Source: Bacillota bacterium (GTDB lineage: Bacteria; Bacillota; Clostridia; Lachnospirales; Lachnospiraceae). Taken from it: DNA of 5,242 nucleotides. A program made the translations under genes and the position numbers. Below, in pieces: positions 1 to 5,242 of the stretch. Location: NCBI GenBank assembly GCA_023428885.1, contig JAEYWQ010000079.1:1-5242 (forward strand), given 5' to 3'. The stretch's first letter is position 1; each line of letters starts with the position of its first letter. Under the pieces are notes generated by a model. It made no database searches and was not told the origin of the DNA. It saw nothing but the letters and a program-made list of their open reading frames with translations.

Positions 1-1911
1 CTTGACTTGAAAAAAGGTATTTATTTGAACGATTCCATTCATGGAATGATTGCTTTAACAGAATATGAAAGAAGGATTGTATCAACCATTGGCTTCAATC
101 GTCTTCATGATGTATATCAAAATTCGACTGTATATCTTACATTTCCAAGCAATCGAACCAAACGATTTGAACATTCTATTGGTACAATGAAACTATGCTC
201 GGATATGTTTTTTCAATCCTTACTGAATACTACGGATCCCATGTTGAACGAATTTTTTGAAGCTTTTGATAGAGAATATATTGAGATTTTAGATAGATTA
301 AAGCAACAGAAAGATGTTTGTGAAGACAAATTAGGTTCTAGGGTACCAGAAGAGCTGCCACAGATTGAACTAGATAGGCTGAGACATTCTCTGATACCGA
401 ATAATATTCCAGATCAGTACAAAGTCGTTCACCTTATCCTCATACAATCGATTCGGGCAGCAGCCTTATTACATGACATCGGGCACCCTCCTTTTAGTCA
501 TATTGTAGAATTTGCATTGAAAAAAGTTTATCTGGAGTATAAGGATAAGTCCCTTACTGAAGAGGGAAATGCAAAAGAATTCGTCGGTATTATGTCAAAA
601 TACTTTGAGGATAATAGGAAGTTACACGAGCAAATGGGTGACGAGATCAGTGAGGGGATTTTAAGTAAGATTATCGCAGCAGTTACAGCAGATGGTGAGG
701 AATATGATGAGAATTTATTTGCACTTCTTGTATTAGAAAGTGTATCAAGAATTTTTGCTGAAGAAGGAGCATTTAAGTATCTTCATCGAATTATAGATTC
801 TAGCTTGGACGGAGATCGTTTGGATTATGTGACGAGAGATGTGATAAGTTCAGGAAAGGATTCTGGAAAAGTAGAATATAGTAGAATTATTAGTGATATG
901 CAGCTGATTGTTGAAAAGGGTGAGTTTTACTTCTGTGTTCCTTTAAAAGCAGTTAATTCAGTGGAAGACTTTGTAAAACGTAGATATAATAGCTATAAAG
1001 AGATTATCTATCATCACAGAGTCATAAAAACAGATTTTATACTAGAGGGTATTGTGAAAGACCTTGTAAGGAAGTTCTTAAATGATACAGAATCAAAGAC
1101 ACGGCATGATAGTGTACTCATTCCATTTGATATCTCAGGACTTTGGTTTCCCTTGGGGGATAAAAAGTCAGCGATCAAGGCTAATGCACTTTCCCAATGG
1201 AATGATTCCTGGTTATTGACTGTATTGCGACAGATATATTATACGGAATACTATCATAATGACGAGATTGAGGAAGGTACAAGAGACTTTGTATTGGCAC
1301 AAAGACTAGCAGAATTGCTACGTAATAGTAAGCGTTATCATTCCTTGATTAAACGAAGTGAAAACTTTAAGATTATTGACGATGCGGTGAAAGAAGAAAT
1401 CATGAAACATAAAGATGAGATAGAAGCACTCCTTGTAAAAGAGAATGCCCTAACTTATCAAGAAAGATCTACAGAGTTACTGCATCAGATGTTTGAGCAT
1501 ACGATGAGAAGTTCCTCAGGCTTTATTCTATCCTTTATATGGAGACATTATAGAGAAATGAATATCGATTCCTTTGAAGCCTTGGTTAGAGATATTGTAG
1601 AAGAAGAAACGAATCAAATCGTTACTGCTACTGGTCTTAAAACCTATGATACAGCAACTTTATTTCGACGGATTTCCATTGGATTAGATTCTCCGATTTA
1701 TTTCTACAACCATAAGGGGAAGATTTCTACCTTAAAGGAAATCAGCGGAATTGCTGACATCTTACAGTTGGATTCCGATTATCTTCCAGTCTTTTATATT
1801 TATATTTTAGCGAGAGATGTGAATGGGGTTCTAAAGGAGAAAAGAGAAGAACTGTTAGCTGGCATCGGGAAACGAATCGGTGTTGAACTTATGAAAAGAA
1901 TTCAGATATAG
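1..1911 (+). CDS. HD-superfamily phosphohydrolase, dNTP triphosphohydrolase-like (5' end probably outside window)
   Basis: This is a soluble HD-domain metal-dependent phosphohydrolase of the dNTPase/SAMHD1-like group; the likely activity is hydrolysis of dNTPs or another phosphorylated nucleotide. Counting from the TTG at base 7, the visible active-site residues are R53 and H56 (RFEHS), H156-D157 (LLHDIGH), H165 (FSH), H207 (HEQ), and D270, R271, Y274, D278 in DGDRLDYVTRD. From memory of SAMHD1 these align with R164, H167, H206/D207, H215, H233, D311, K312, Y315 and D319. The N-terminal NDSIHG is also typical. The spacing from H56 to H156 is about 60 residues longer than in SAMHD1. Residues about 350-634 match no domain I can name. 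No signal peptide or membrane segment is evident. The frame is open to the left edge, and the TTG at 7 has no visible ribosome site, so the start is probably upstream. An intrinsic terminator follows at once. Substrate is unknown. Confidence 0.85.
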   Translation, partial: LDLKKGIYLNDSIHGMIALTEYERRIVSTIGFNRLHDVYQNSTVYLTFPSNRTKRFEHSIGTMKLCSDMFFQSLLNTTDPMLNEFFEAFDREYIEILDRLKQQKDVCEDKLGSRVPEELPQIELDRLRHSLIPNNIPDQYKVVHLILIQSIRAAALLHDIGHPPFSHIVEFALKKVYLEYKDKSLTEEGNAKEFVGIMSKYFEDNRKLHEQMGDEISEGILSKIIAAVTADGEEYDENLFALLVLESVSRIFAEEGAFKYLHRIIDSSLDGDRLDYVTRDVISSGKDSGKVEYSRIISDMQLIVEKGEFYFCVPLKAVNSVEDFVKRRYNSYKEIIYHHRVIKTDFILEGIVKDLVRKFLNDTESKTRHDSVLIPFDISGLWFPLGDKKSAIKANALSQWNDSWLLTVLRQIYYTEYYHNDEIEEGTRDFVLAQRLAELLRNSKRYHSLIKRSENFKIIDDAVKEEIMKHKDEIEALLVKENALTYQERSTELLHQMFEHTMRSSSGFILSFIWRHYREMNIDSFEALVRDIVEEETNQIVTATGLKTYDTATLFRRISIGLDSPIYFYNHKGKISTLKEISGIADILQLDSDYLPVFYIYILARDVNGVLKEKREELLAGIGKRIGVELMKRIQI

Positions 1912-1917
1912 CATATG

Positions 1918-1952
1918 ATAGTGCCAGTCCTTAGTGGACTGGCACTATTTTT
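1918..1952 (+). terminator. Rho-independent terminator of the HD phosphohydrolase gene
   Basis: A perfect 12-bp stem (TAGTGCCAGTCC at 1919-1930 with GGACTGGCACTA at 1936-1947), extendable by one A-T pair, closes a 5-base loop and runs into five T residues (1948-1952). It begins 7 bases after the TAG stop. It should end transcription of the HD gene and insulate the aldehyde dehydrogenase gene downstream. Confidence 0.93.
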
Positions 1953-1972
1953 GATTGCTCAAAATCAAAGTG

Positions 1973-2014
1973 AGTAGACAGGATGACAGCTAATTTATCC
2001 GCCTGTCATCTACT
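1973..2014. repeat. Bulged inverted repeat in intergenic region
   Basis: The outer arms AGTAGA (1973-1978) and TCTACT (2009-2014), and the inner arms TGACAG (1984-1989) and CTGTCA (2003-2008), form a 12-bp stem. It has a 5-base one-sided bulge (1979-1983) and a 13-base loop. Alternatively, the inner arm extends to an uninterrupted 8-bp GATGACAG/CTGTCATC pairing. No T-tract follows directly, so it is not a standard terminator. It lies between the HD-gene terminator and the next promoter. It may be a decayed terminator, a protein-binding dyad or a chance structure. Confidence 0.45.
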
Positions 2015-2062
2015 ATTATAAGTGGGCTTAAGTAATCTTTTTTTCTAATTTATAGAAAATTG

Positions 2063-2101
2063 TTTGATATTTAACAGTAAAATAGTTAATTTAATATCAA
2101 A
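2063..2101. promoter_or_regulatory. Interrupted dyad directly upstream of aldehyde dehydrogenase promoter
   Basis: The arms TTTGATATT (2063-2071) and AATATCAAA (2093-2101) are perfect 9-bp inverted copies. Inside them, TTAAC (2071-2075) and GTTAA (2085-2089) form a second nested inversion. The dyad stops one base before the proposed -35 hexamer, which is where an activator site or UP element would sit. The region is very AT-rich, so part of the symmetry could be chance. No regulator is identified. Confidence 0.35.
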
Positions 2102-2102
2102 A

Positions 2103-2131
2103 TTGCAAAATTAAATGAATCGTGCTACAAT
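2103..2131 (+). promoter_or_regulatory. Predicted sigma-A promoter of aldehyde dehydrogenase gene
   Basis: The -35 candidate is TTGCAA (2103-2108, four of six consensus bases). A 17-base spacer separates it from the -10 TACAAT (2126-2131), which is preceded by an extended-minus-10 TG (2123-2124). Transcription would start near 2138, giving a leader of about 73 bases. It lies after the upstream terminator and before the only long gene that follows. No experimental start site is known to me. Confidence 0.6.
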
Positions 2132-2156
2132 AACATTACGGAATAAATAATAATAT

Positions 2157-2173
2157 ACAATTCAATTGTTAAC
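2157..2173. promoter_or_regulatory. Possible operator: 13-bp palindrome plus Rex-like half-site in the leader
   Basis: ACAATT-C-AATTGT (2157-2169) is a perfect odd-centred palindrome about 20-32 bases after the predicted transcription start. It overlaps TTGTTAAC (2166-2173), which matches one half of the clostridial Rex operator form TTGTTAA-N4-TTAACAA. The expected second half is not present at the correct spacing; a TTAA occurs two bases too far. A repressor site is plausible by position. Assignment to Rex is weak. Confidence 0.25.
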
Positions 2174-2199
2174 AGTAGTTAATCTTTTTTATAGAACGT

Positions 2200-2213
2200 G
2201 GAGGTCAAGTATG
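2200..2213 (+). promoter_or_regulatory. Ribosome binding site fixing the aldehyde dehydrogenase start
   Basis: GGAGG (2200-2204) sits six bases before ATG 2211. The alternative in-frame TTG at 2166 would add 15 residues but has no purine-rich site upstream and lies in the proposed operator palindrome. The ATG is therefore the better start. Confidence 0.9.
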
Positions 2214-3698
2214 AATATACAATTACAAAACAAATATCAACTATATATTAATGGAGAGTGGAAAGATGCATCCGATGGTGCAACACTGAAAACTTACAAT
2301 CCATCCAATGGAGAGTTCTTAGCTGAAATCGCAGATGCTACAGATCAGGATGTGGATGCAGCAATCGCTGCTGCAAGAGAAGCGTTCAAAACGTGGGGAA
2401 AAACAACTCCAGTAGAAAGAGCAGCGGTTCTCAATAAGATAGCTGATATCATTGATGAAAATGCAGAATTTTTGGCAACCGTGGAAACAATGGATAACGG
2501 TAAGCCAATTAGAGAAACAACTGGTGCAGATATTCCTTTAGCATCCGATCATTTTAGATATTTCGCTGGAGTGATAAGAGCAGAAGAGGGGACCTCTACA
2601 ATGATCGATGAAAATACACTCAATTTGATCCTTAGAGAGCCGATTGGTGTGGTTGGTCAGATTGTTCCATGGAACTTCCCATTCCTAATGGCAGCTTGGA
2701 AGTTAGCTCCAGTACTTGCGGCTGGTGATGTTAGTGTTTTTAAACCATCAAGTACAACTTCACTTAGTGTGCTGGAATTCATGAGATTAATTGAACATGT
2801 TGTACCAAAGGGAGTCATTAATATTGTCACTGGTAAAGGCTCTAAGAGCGGTGAATATCTACAACATCATAAGGGACTTGATAAGTTAGCATTTACTGGT
2901 TCCACCGAAGTTGGTAGAGAAATTGGAATTTCTGCTGCCCAGAATTTGATACCTTCTACCCTAGAACTAGGTGGCAAATCTGCTAATATATTCTTTGCTG
3001 ATGCAGATATGGATATCGCATTAGAGGGGATACAATTAGGCATCTTATTCAACCAAGGACAAGTTTGTTCCGCAGGATCAAGAATCTTCGTTCAAGAAGA
3101 TTTCTATGATGAATTTATGGAGAAAGCAATTGCTGCGTTTGAAAAAGTAAAAGTAGGAAACCCACTGGATCCAACAACTCAGATGGGTGCTCAAGTAAGT
3201 GAGCAACAATTAAAGAAGATTTTGAGCTATGTTGAGATTGGTAAAAATGAAGGTGCAAGAGTTGCGACTGGTGGAGAACGATTCATCGAGGGCGATGCGG
3301 TCAATGGTTACTTTATGAAACCTACTCTATTAGTAGATGTAAGCAATGATATGAGAGTTGCGAGAGAGGAAATCTTTGGACCAGTAGGTGTGGTGATTAA
3401 GTTTAAGACAATGGATGAAGTTATTGACATGGCCAACGATAGTGATTTCGGATTAGCCGGCGGTGTATTTACCAAAGATATCAATAAAGCAATTAAGGTA
3501 GCAAGAGGAATTAGAACTGGACGTATCTGGGTAAATACCTACAATACCTTCCCAGCAGGAGCATCCTTCGGAGGTTATAAAGACTCAGGTATTGGTAGAG
3601 AAACACACAAGGTAATCCTTGATCATTATAGCCAAATGAAGAATATCATCATCAATTTATCAGATCAAGCAGGTTCTATGTATCGAAAAAATAATTGA
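2211..3698 (+). CDS. NAD(P)-dependent aldehyde dehydrogenase, AldB/ExaC-like
   Basis: A 495-residue cytosolic enzyme of the classical aldehyde dehydrogenase superfamily, oxidising an aldehyde to the carboxylate with NAD(P)+. All hallmark residues are visible (numbering from ATG 2211): the PWNFP oxyanion Asn155, cofactor-binding Lys178 in FKPSS, the GSTEVG Rossmann turn at 230-235, general base Glu252 in LELGGK, nucleophile Cys286 in QGQVCSAGSR, and Glu387/Phe389 in EEIFGP. Stretches such as DNGKPIRET, DHFRYFAG and YKDSGIGRETHK closely resemble E. coli AldB, an acetaldehyde/general aldehyde enzyme, so acetaldehyde or a similar short aldehyde is a reasonable substrate. This is inferred; cofactor preference is not readable. 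Length is normal and there is no targeting extension for a microcompartment. It appears monocistronic, with its own promoter and terminator. The symmetric elements around the promoter suggest regulation. Confidence 0.95.
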   Translation: MNIQLQNKYQLYINGEWKDASDGATLKTYNPSNGEFLAEIADATDQDVDAAIAAAREAFKTWGKTTPVERAAVLNKIADIIDENAEFLATVETMDNGKPIRETTGADIPLASDHFRYFAGVIRAEEGTSTMIDENTLNLILREPIGVVGQIVPWNFPFLMAAWKLAPVLAAGDVSVFKPSSTTSLSVLEFMRLIEHVVPKGVINIVTGKGSKSGEYLQHHKGLDKLAFTGSTEVGREIGISAAQNLIPSTLELGGKSANIFFADADMDIALEGIQLGILFNQGQVCSAGSRIFVQEDFYDEFMEKAIAAFEKVKVGNPLDPTTQMGAQVSEQQLKKILSYVEIGKNEGARVATGGERFIEGDAVNGYFMKPTLLVDVSNDMRVAREEIFGPVGVVIKFKTMDEVIDMANDSDFGLAGGVFTKDINKAIKVARGIRTGRIWVNTYNTFPAGASFGGYKDSGIGRETHKVILDHYSQMKNIIINLSDQAGSMYRKNN

Positions 3699-3722
3699 AT
3701 AAACTTATCTTTGTAAGGAATG

Positions 3723-3753
3723 AAGCAGTCAGACTTTTCAGTCTGGCTGTTTT
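3723..3753 (+). terminator. Rho-independent terminator of aldehyde dehydrogenase gene
   Basis: CAGTCAGACT (3726-3735) pairs with AGTCTGGCTG (3740-3749), with one G-T wobble and a TTTC loop. The T-run TTTT (3750-3753) follows, then GTT. The preceding AAG can pair with the T-run to extend the stem. It begins 24 bases after the TGA stop. Confidence 0.9.
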
Positions 3754-3760
3754 GTTATAT

Positions 3761-3830
3761 GATAGAAGATAACGGATAGAAGATATTAGTTATAAGATTA
3801 TCGATAGAAGTTAATTGATGGAGGATAATC
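3761..3830 (+). repeat. Degenerate 14-bp tandem repeat, five units
   Basis: Five head-to-tail 14-base units start at 3761, 3775, 3789, 3803 and 3817. The approximate consensus is GATAGAAGATAATC. The units read GATAGAAGATAACG, GATAGAAGATATTA, GTTATAAGATTATC, GATAGAAGTTAATT and GATGGAGGATAATC. The first two share ten leading bases and the third is the most diverged. The array fills most of the space between the aldehyde dehydrogenase terminator and nth. The period is not a multiple of three, so it is not a coding repeat. Unit 3 contains TATAAG (3791-3796), a possible -10, but no acceptable -35 was found. The last unit contains GGAGG (3820-3824), a potential ribosome site. Confidence 0.75.
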
Positions 3831-3835
3831 GATTT

Positions 3836-3892
3836 ATGGAACATCCAGAGGAAGCTTCGTATCGTGAGGGAGGAAGAGTGAAGAGAACATGA
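3836..3892 (+). CDS. Possible 18-codon leader ORF overlapping nth start
   Basis: ATG 3836 opens an 18-residue frame (MEHPEEASYREGGRVKRT) whose TGA (3890-3892) overlaps the nth ATG (3889-3891) as ATGA. GGAGG at 3820-3824 is upstream by 11 bases, which is longer than ideal. The nth start itself has no well-spaced Shine-Dalgarno: the GGGAGG at 3868-3873 is 15 bases away. Translational coupling through this small frame would explain nth translation. The peptide resembles nothing I recognise and may serve only as a ribosome-delivery leader, or the frame may be coincidental. Confidence 0.35.
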   Translation: MEHPEEASYREGGRVKRT

Positions 3893-4548
3893 AAAAGGAA
3901 TCGATACAGCAGATATTGTCTATTTTAGATCAAGAATATGGGATCAGCAAGGAAGGGTTTCTATACTATCAAGATTGGCAACTGTTACTTGCTATTATGT
4001 TAAGTGCACAAAGTACGGATAAACAAGTTTATGAGGTGCTTCCAAGCTTGTGGGATCGATTTTCAGCTATAGAGCAGCTGGCCAAAGCACCGTTAGAGGA
4101 AATCGAGGAGTCAATAAAATCAATTGGCTTATATAAGAGTAAAGCTAAGAATATGAAGCAGTGCTGTCAACAAATTATATATGAGTATGAAGGAAATGTA
4201 CCAACTACTATCGATGATTTAATCAGATTATCTGGAGTGGGGAGAAAAACAGCCACCTTATTTCTAGCAGACGCTTATGATATACCTGGAGTAACGGTAG
4301 ATACCCATGTACTTAGAATTGCTAAGCGATTAGGTTGGGCAAAAGGGAAGAATCCAGTTCAGGTGGAGCAAGAACTAATGCAGCTACTTCCTAAGGAACA
4401 CTGGAATCGTATTAATTTTCAAATGATCTATCATGGGCGGAGTATTTGCACTGCAAGAAAATGTTATTGTGACTCTTGTTTTTTACGACCATGGTGCGAA
4501 CAGAAGCTTGAAAATAAAGAAATACTGACAAAATCAAATTATTTCTAA
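3889..4548 (+). CDS. nth: Endonuclease III (DNA glycosylase/AP lyase)
   Basis: A 219-residue base-excision-repair enzyme that removes oxidised pyrimidines and cleaves abasic sites by beta-elimination. The helix-hairpin-helix LSGVGRKTA (114-122) contains catalytic Lys120. Catalytic Asp138 is in VDTH. The C-terminal [4Fe-4S] cluster motif C187-X6-C194-X2-C197-X5-C203 is intact, and these positions coincide with E. coli Nth numbering. An extra Cys192 sits inside the cluster loop (KCYC). LSAQSTD (38-44) and IGLYKSKA (79-86) are also family signatures. Length is close to the usual 210-220 residues. ATG 3889 is the first start codon after an in-frame stop at 3865-3867, so no longer form is possible, although its ribosome site is poor and coupling to the preceding mini-ORF is possible. 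No terminator was seen after it. Neighbouring genes show no functional link. Confidence 0.96.
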   Translation: MKKESIQQILSILDQEYGISKEGFLYYQDWQLLLAIMLSAQSTDKQVYEVLPSLWDRFSAIEQLAKAPLEEIEESIKSIGLYKSKAKNMKQCCQQIIYEYEGNVPTTIDDLIRLSGVGRKTATLFLADAYDIPGVTVDTHVLRIAKRLGWAKGKNPVQVEQELMQLLPKEHWNRINFQMIYHGRSICTARKCYCDSCFLRPWCEQKLENKEILTKSNYF

Positions 4549-4569
4549 CAGGTATTGTAATCACTCTTT

Positions 4570-4578
4570 TGATATAAT
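4570..4578 (+). promoter_or_regulatory. Extended -10 promoter of AraC-family gene
   Basis: TGATATAAT (4570-4578) is a perfect TATAAT with the TG extension one base upstream. Hexamers 16-18 bases upstream match the -35 consensus poorly, so the promoter would rely on the extended -10. The predicted start is near 4585. GGAGGG (4594-4599) follows, with its GGAGG core seven bases before ATG 4606. The promoter begins 22 bases after the nth stop. Confidence 0.65.
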
Positions 4579-4605
4579 AGTATTATTAAATTTGGAGGGA
4601 CTAAT

Positions 4606-5242
4606 ATGCCAAAGAAACAGCAAGGAGAAATGGGCCATGGCCTAAGGTTGCTACAGGATGTCATTGATTATATTGAAAATAATCTTTTTGAGGAATTAAC
4701 ACTAGATCGTATCGCAGGTATTTTTTATATTAGCAGTAATGTAATGAATCAATTATTTCGTAGTGTATGTGATATGACAATCATGGAATATGTCCGATGC
4801 AGAAGGCTTACCTTAGCAGGTAAAGAAATTATGACCTCAAACATACATATTATTGATGCGGCGCTGAAATATGGCTATGAAACTCCAGAAGCTTTTTCAA
4901 AAGCATTTACCAGATTCCATGGGTTTCCACCAAGTTTAGTAAGAAGGATATATCCCAAAATCAAAGAGTTTAGTCCAATACAAATCAATATTGTCATAAA
5001 TGGCGGTTGGCAAGTAAATTTAACAGATGATAAATTATCAACCCTGACAAAAGAAAATGCTTCACAACAGGAAAGATCTCTTAAGTACGATTATAATGAC
5101 AGTACAAAATTAAGAGGAGGTTATGATATGGAGTATCAAAATTGTAAATATCATATCTACACAAAGGATATGAAGCAAAAAGAGGATTGGCAGATTCTAT
5201 TAGAACTGATAAAAAAACTAAAAGACTCTGGAATGGCCTTTA
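4606..5242 (+). CDS. AraC-family transcriptional regulator with C-terminal domain (3' truncated by window)
   Basis: An open frame from ATG 4606 to the right edge gives at least 212 residues. GGAGG lies seven bases upstream of the ATG. Residues about 13-114 form the AraC/XylS DNA-binding domain with two helix-turn-helix units: LTLDRIAGIFYISSNVMNQLFR (first recognition region, about 31-52) and IIDAALKYGYETPEAFSKAFTRFHGFPPS (about 82-110), the latter being the family signature. The DNA-binding domain is N-terminal, the reverse of AraC itself. This order is typical of Firmicute proteins that carry a GyrI-like or other effector-binding C-terminal domain. The stretch EFSPIQINIVINGG (121-134) resembles the linker that follows the HTH in those proteins. 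A polar linker (about 140-172) leads into a second segment beginning near M175, whose fold cannot be judged because it is cut off. It probably senses a small molecule; ligand and targets are unknown. Confidence 0.88.
   Translation, partial: MPKKQQGEMGHGLRLLQDVIDYIENNLFEELTLDRIAGIFYISSNVMNQLFRSVCDMTIMEYVRCRRLTLAGKEIMTSNIHIIDAALKYGYETPEAFSKAFTRFHGFPPSLVRRIYPKIKEFSPIQINIVINGGWQVNLTDDKLSTLTKENASQQERSLKYDYNDSTKLRGGYDMEYQNCKYHIYTKDMKQKEDWQILLELIKKLKDSGMAF

Noticed and set aside
1..1911. Phage-defence system centred on the HD dNTPase-like gene
   Set aside because: The neighbours are housekeeping or metabolic genes in separate transcription units, with no partner effector, mobile element or composition shift to support a defence island.
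2041..2059. TTTTCTA/TAGAAAA inverted repeat with 5-base loop
   Set aside because: The stem is only 7 bp and almost all A/T, in a very AT-rich spacer. It is probably chance and too weak for a terminator.
2113..2128. CcpA cre-like sequence (TGAATCG...) near the -10
   Set aside because: It is one base short between TGNAA and CG relative to the cre consensus, so it does not fit.
2166..2183. Complete Rex operator
   Set aside because: Only the left half TTGTTAA matches. The right half has wrong spacing and sequence, so it is kept only as a weak half-site.
2166..2210. TTG start adding 15 residues to the aldehyde dehydrogenase
   Set aside because: It has no ribosome site, it lies in a palindrome, and the added residues do not look like the family's N-terminus. 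ATG 2211 has an ideal GGAGG.
2867..3052. 61-codon minus-strand reading frame
   Set aside because: It lies wholly inside the aldehyde dehydrogenase gene opposite conserved catalytic motifs. No independent evidence supports it.
3761..3830. CRISPR array
   Set aside because: The repeats are 14 bp with no spacers and are degenerate, which is not CRISPR architecture.

Overview
This 5.2-kb window is AT-rich and looks like chromosomal DNA from a low-GC Firmicute. A Lachnospiraceae or Clostridium-like host, resembling the Lachnoclostridium phytofermentans group, fits best. The reasons are strong GGAGG-type ribosome sites, A/T-ending codons, compact intrinsic terminators with U-tracts, and an AraC-type regulator of a style common in those genomes. 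The species is an inference from style and not proven.

Layout, all genes on the + strand: (1) bases 1-1911 hold a large HD-superfamily phosphohydrolase related to dNTP triphosphohydrolases, whose true start probably lies just upstream of the window. It ends at a strong intrinsic terminator (1918-1952). (2) An AT-rich intergenic region of about 300 bases (1912-2210) carries a bulged hairpin, an interrupted dyad, an extended -10 promoter, a 13-bp palindrome and a clear ribosome site. (3) Bases 2211-3698 encode an NAD(P)-dependent aldehyde dehydrogenase of the AldB/ExaC type, followed by a second intrinsic terminator (3723-3753). (4) A short spacer holds a degenerate 14-bp tandem repeat of five units (3761-3830) and a possible 18-codon leader ORF overlapping the next start by ATGA. 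(5) Bases 3889-4548 encode endonuclease III (Nth) with its full catalytic and [4Fe-4S] residue set. (6) An extended -10 promoter drives a partial AraC-family regulator (4606 to the right edge), which has a two-helix-turn-helix N-terminal domain and the beginning of a C-terminal domain that is probably effector-binding.

The genes look like independent transcription units and not one pathway: nucleotide metabolism or quality control, aldehyde oxidation, base-excision repair, and regulation. Terminators separate the first three genes. No terminator was found between nth and the AraC gene, so some read-through is possible. No mobile element, CRISPR array, tRNA or rRNA was seen. The most unusual features are the 14-bp repeat array that supplies a Shine-Dalgarno sequence to a mini-ORF before nth, the layered symmetry around the aldehyde dehydrogenase promoter, the insertions and large unassigned C-terminal half of the HD protein, and a well-spaced internal ribosome site inside the AraC-type gene. 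I did not find convincing evidence of a wholly new system.
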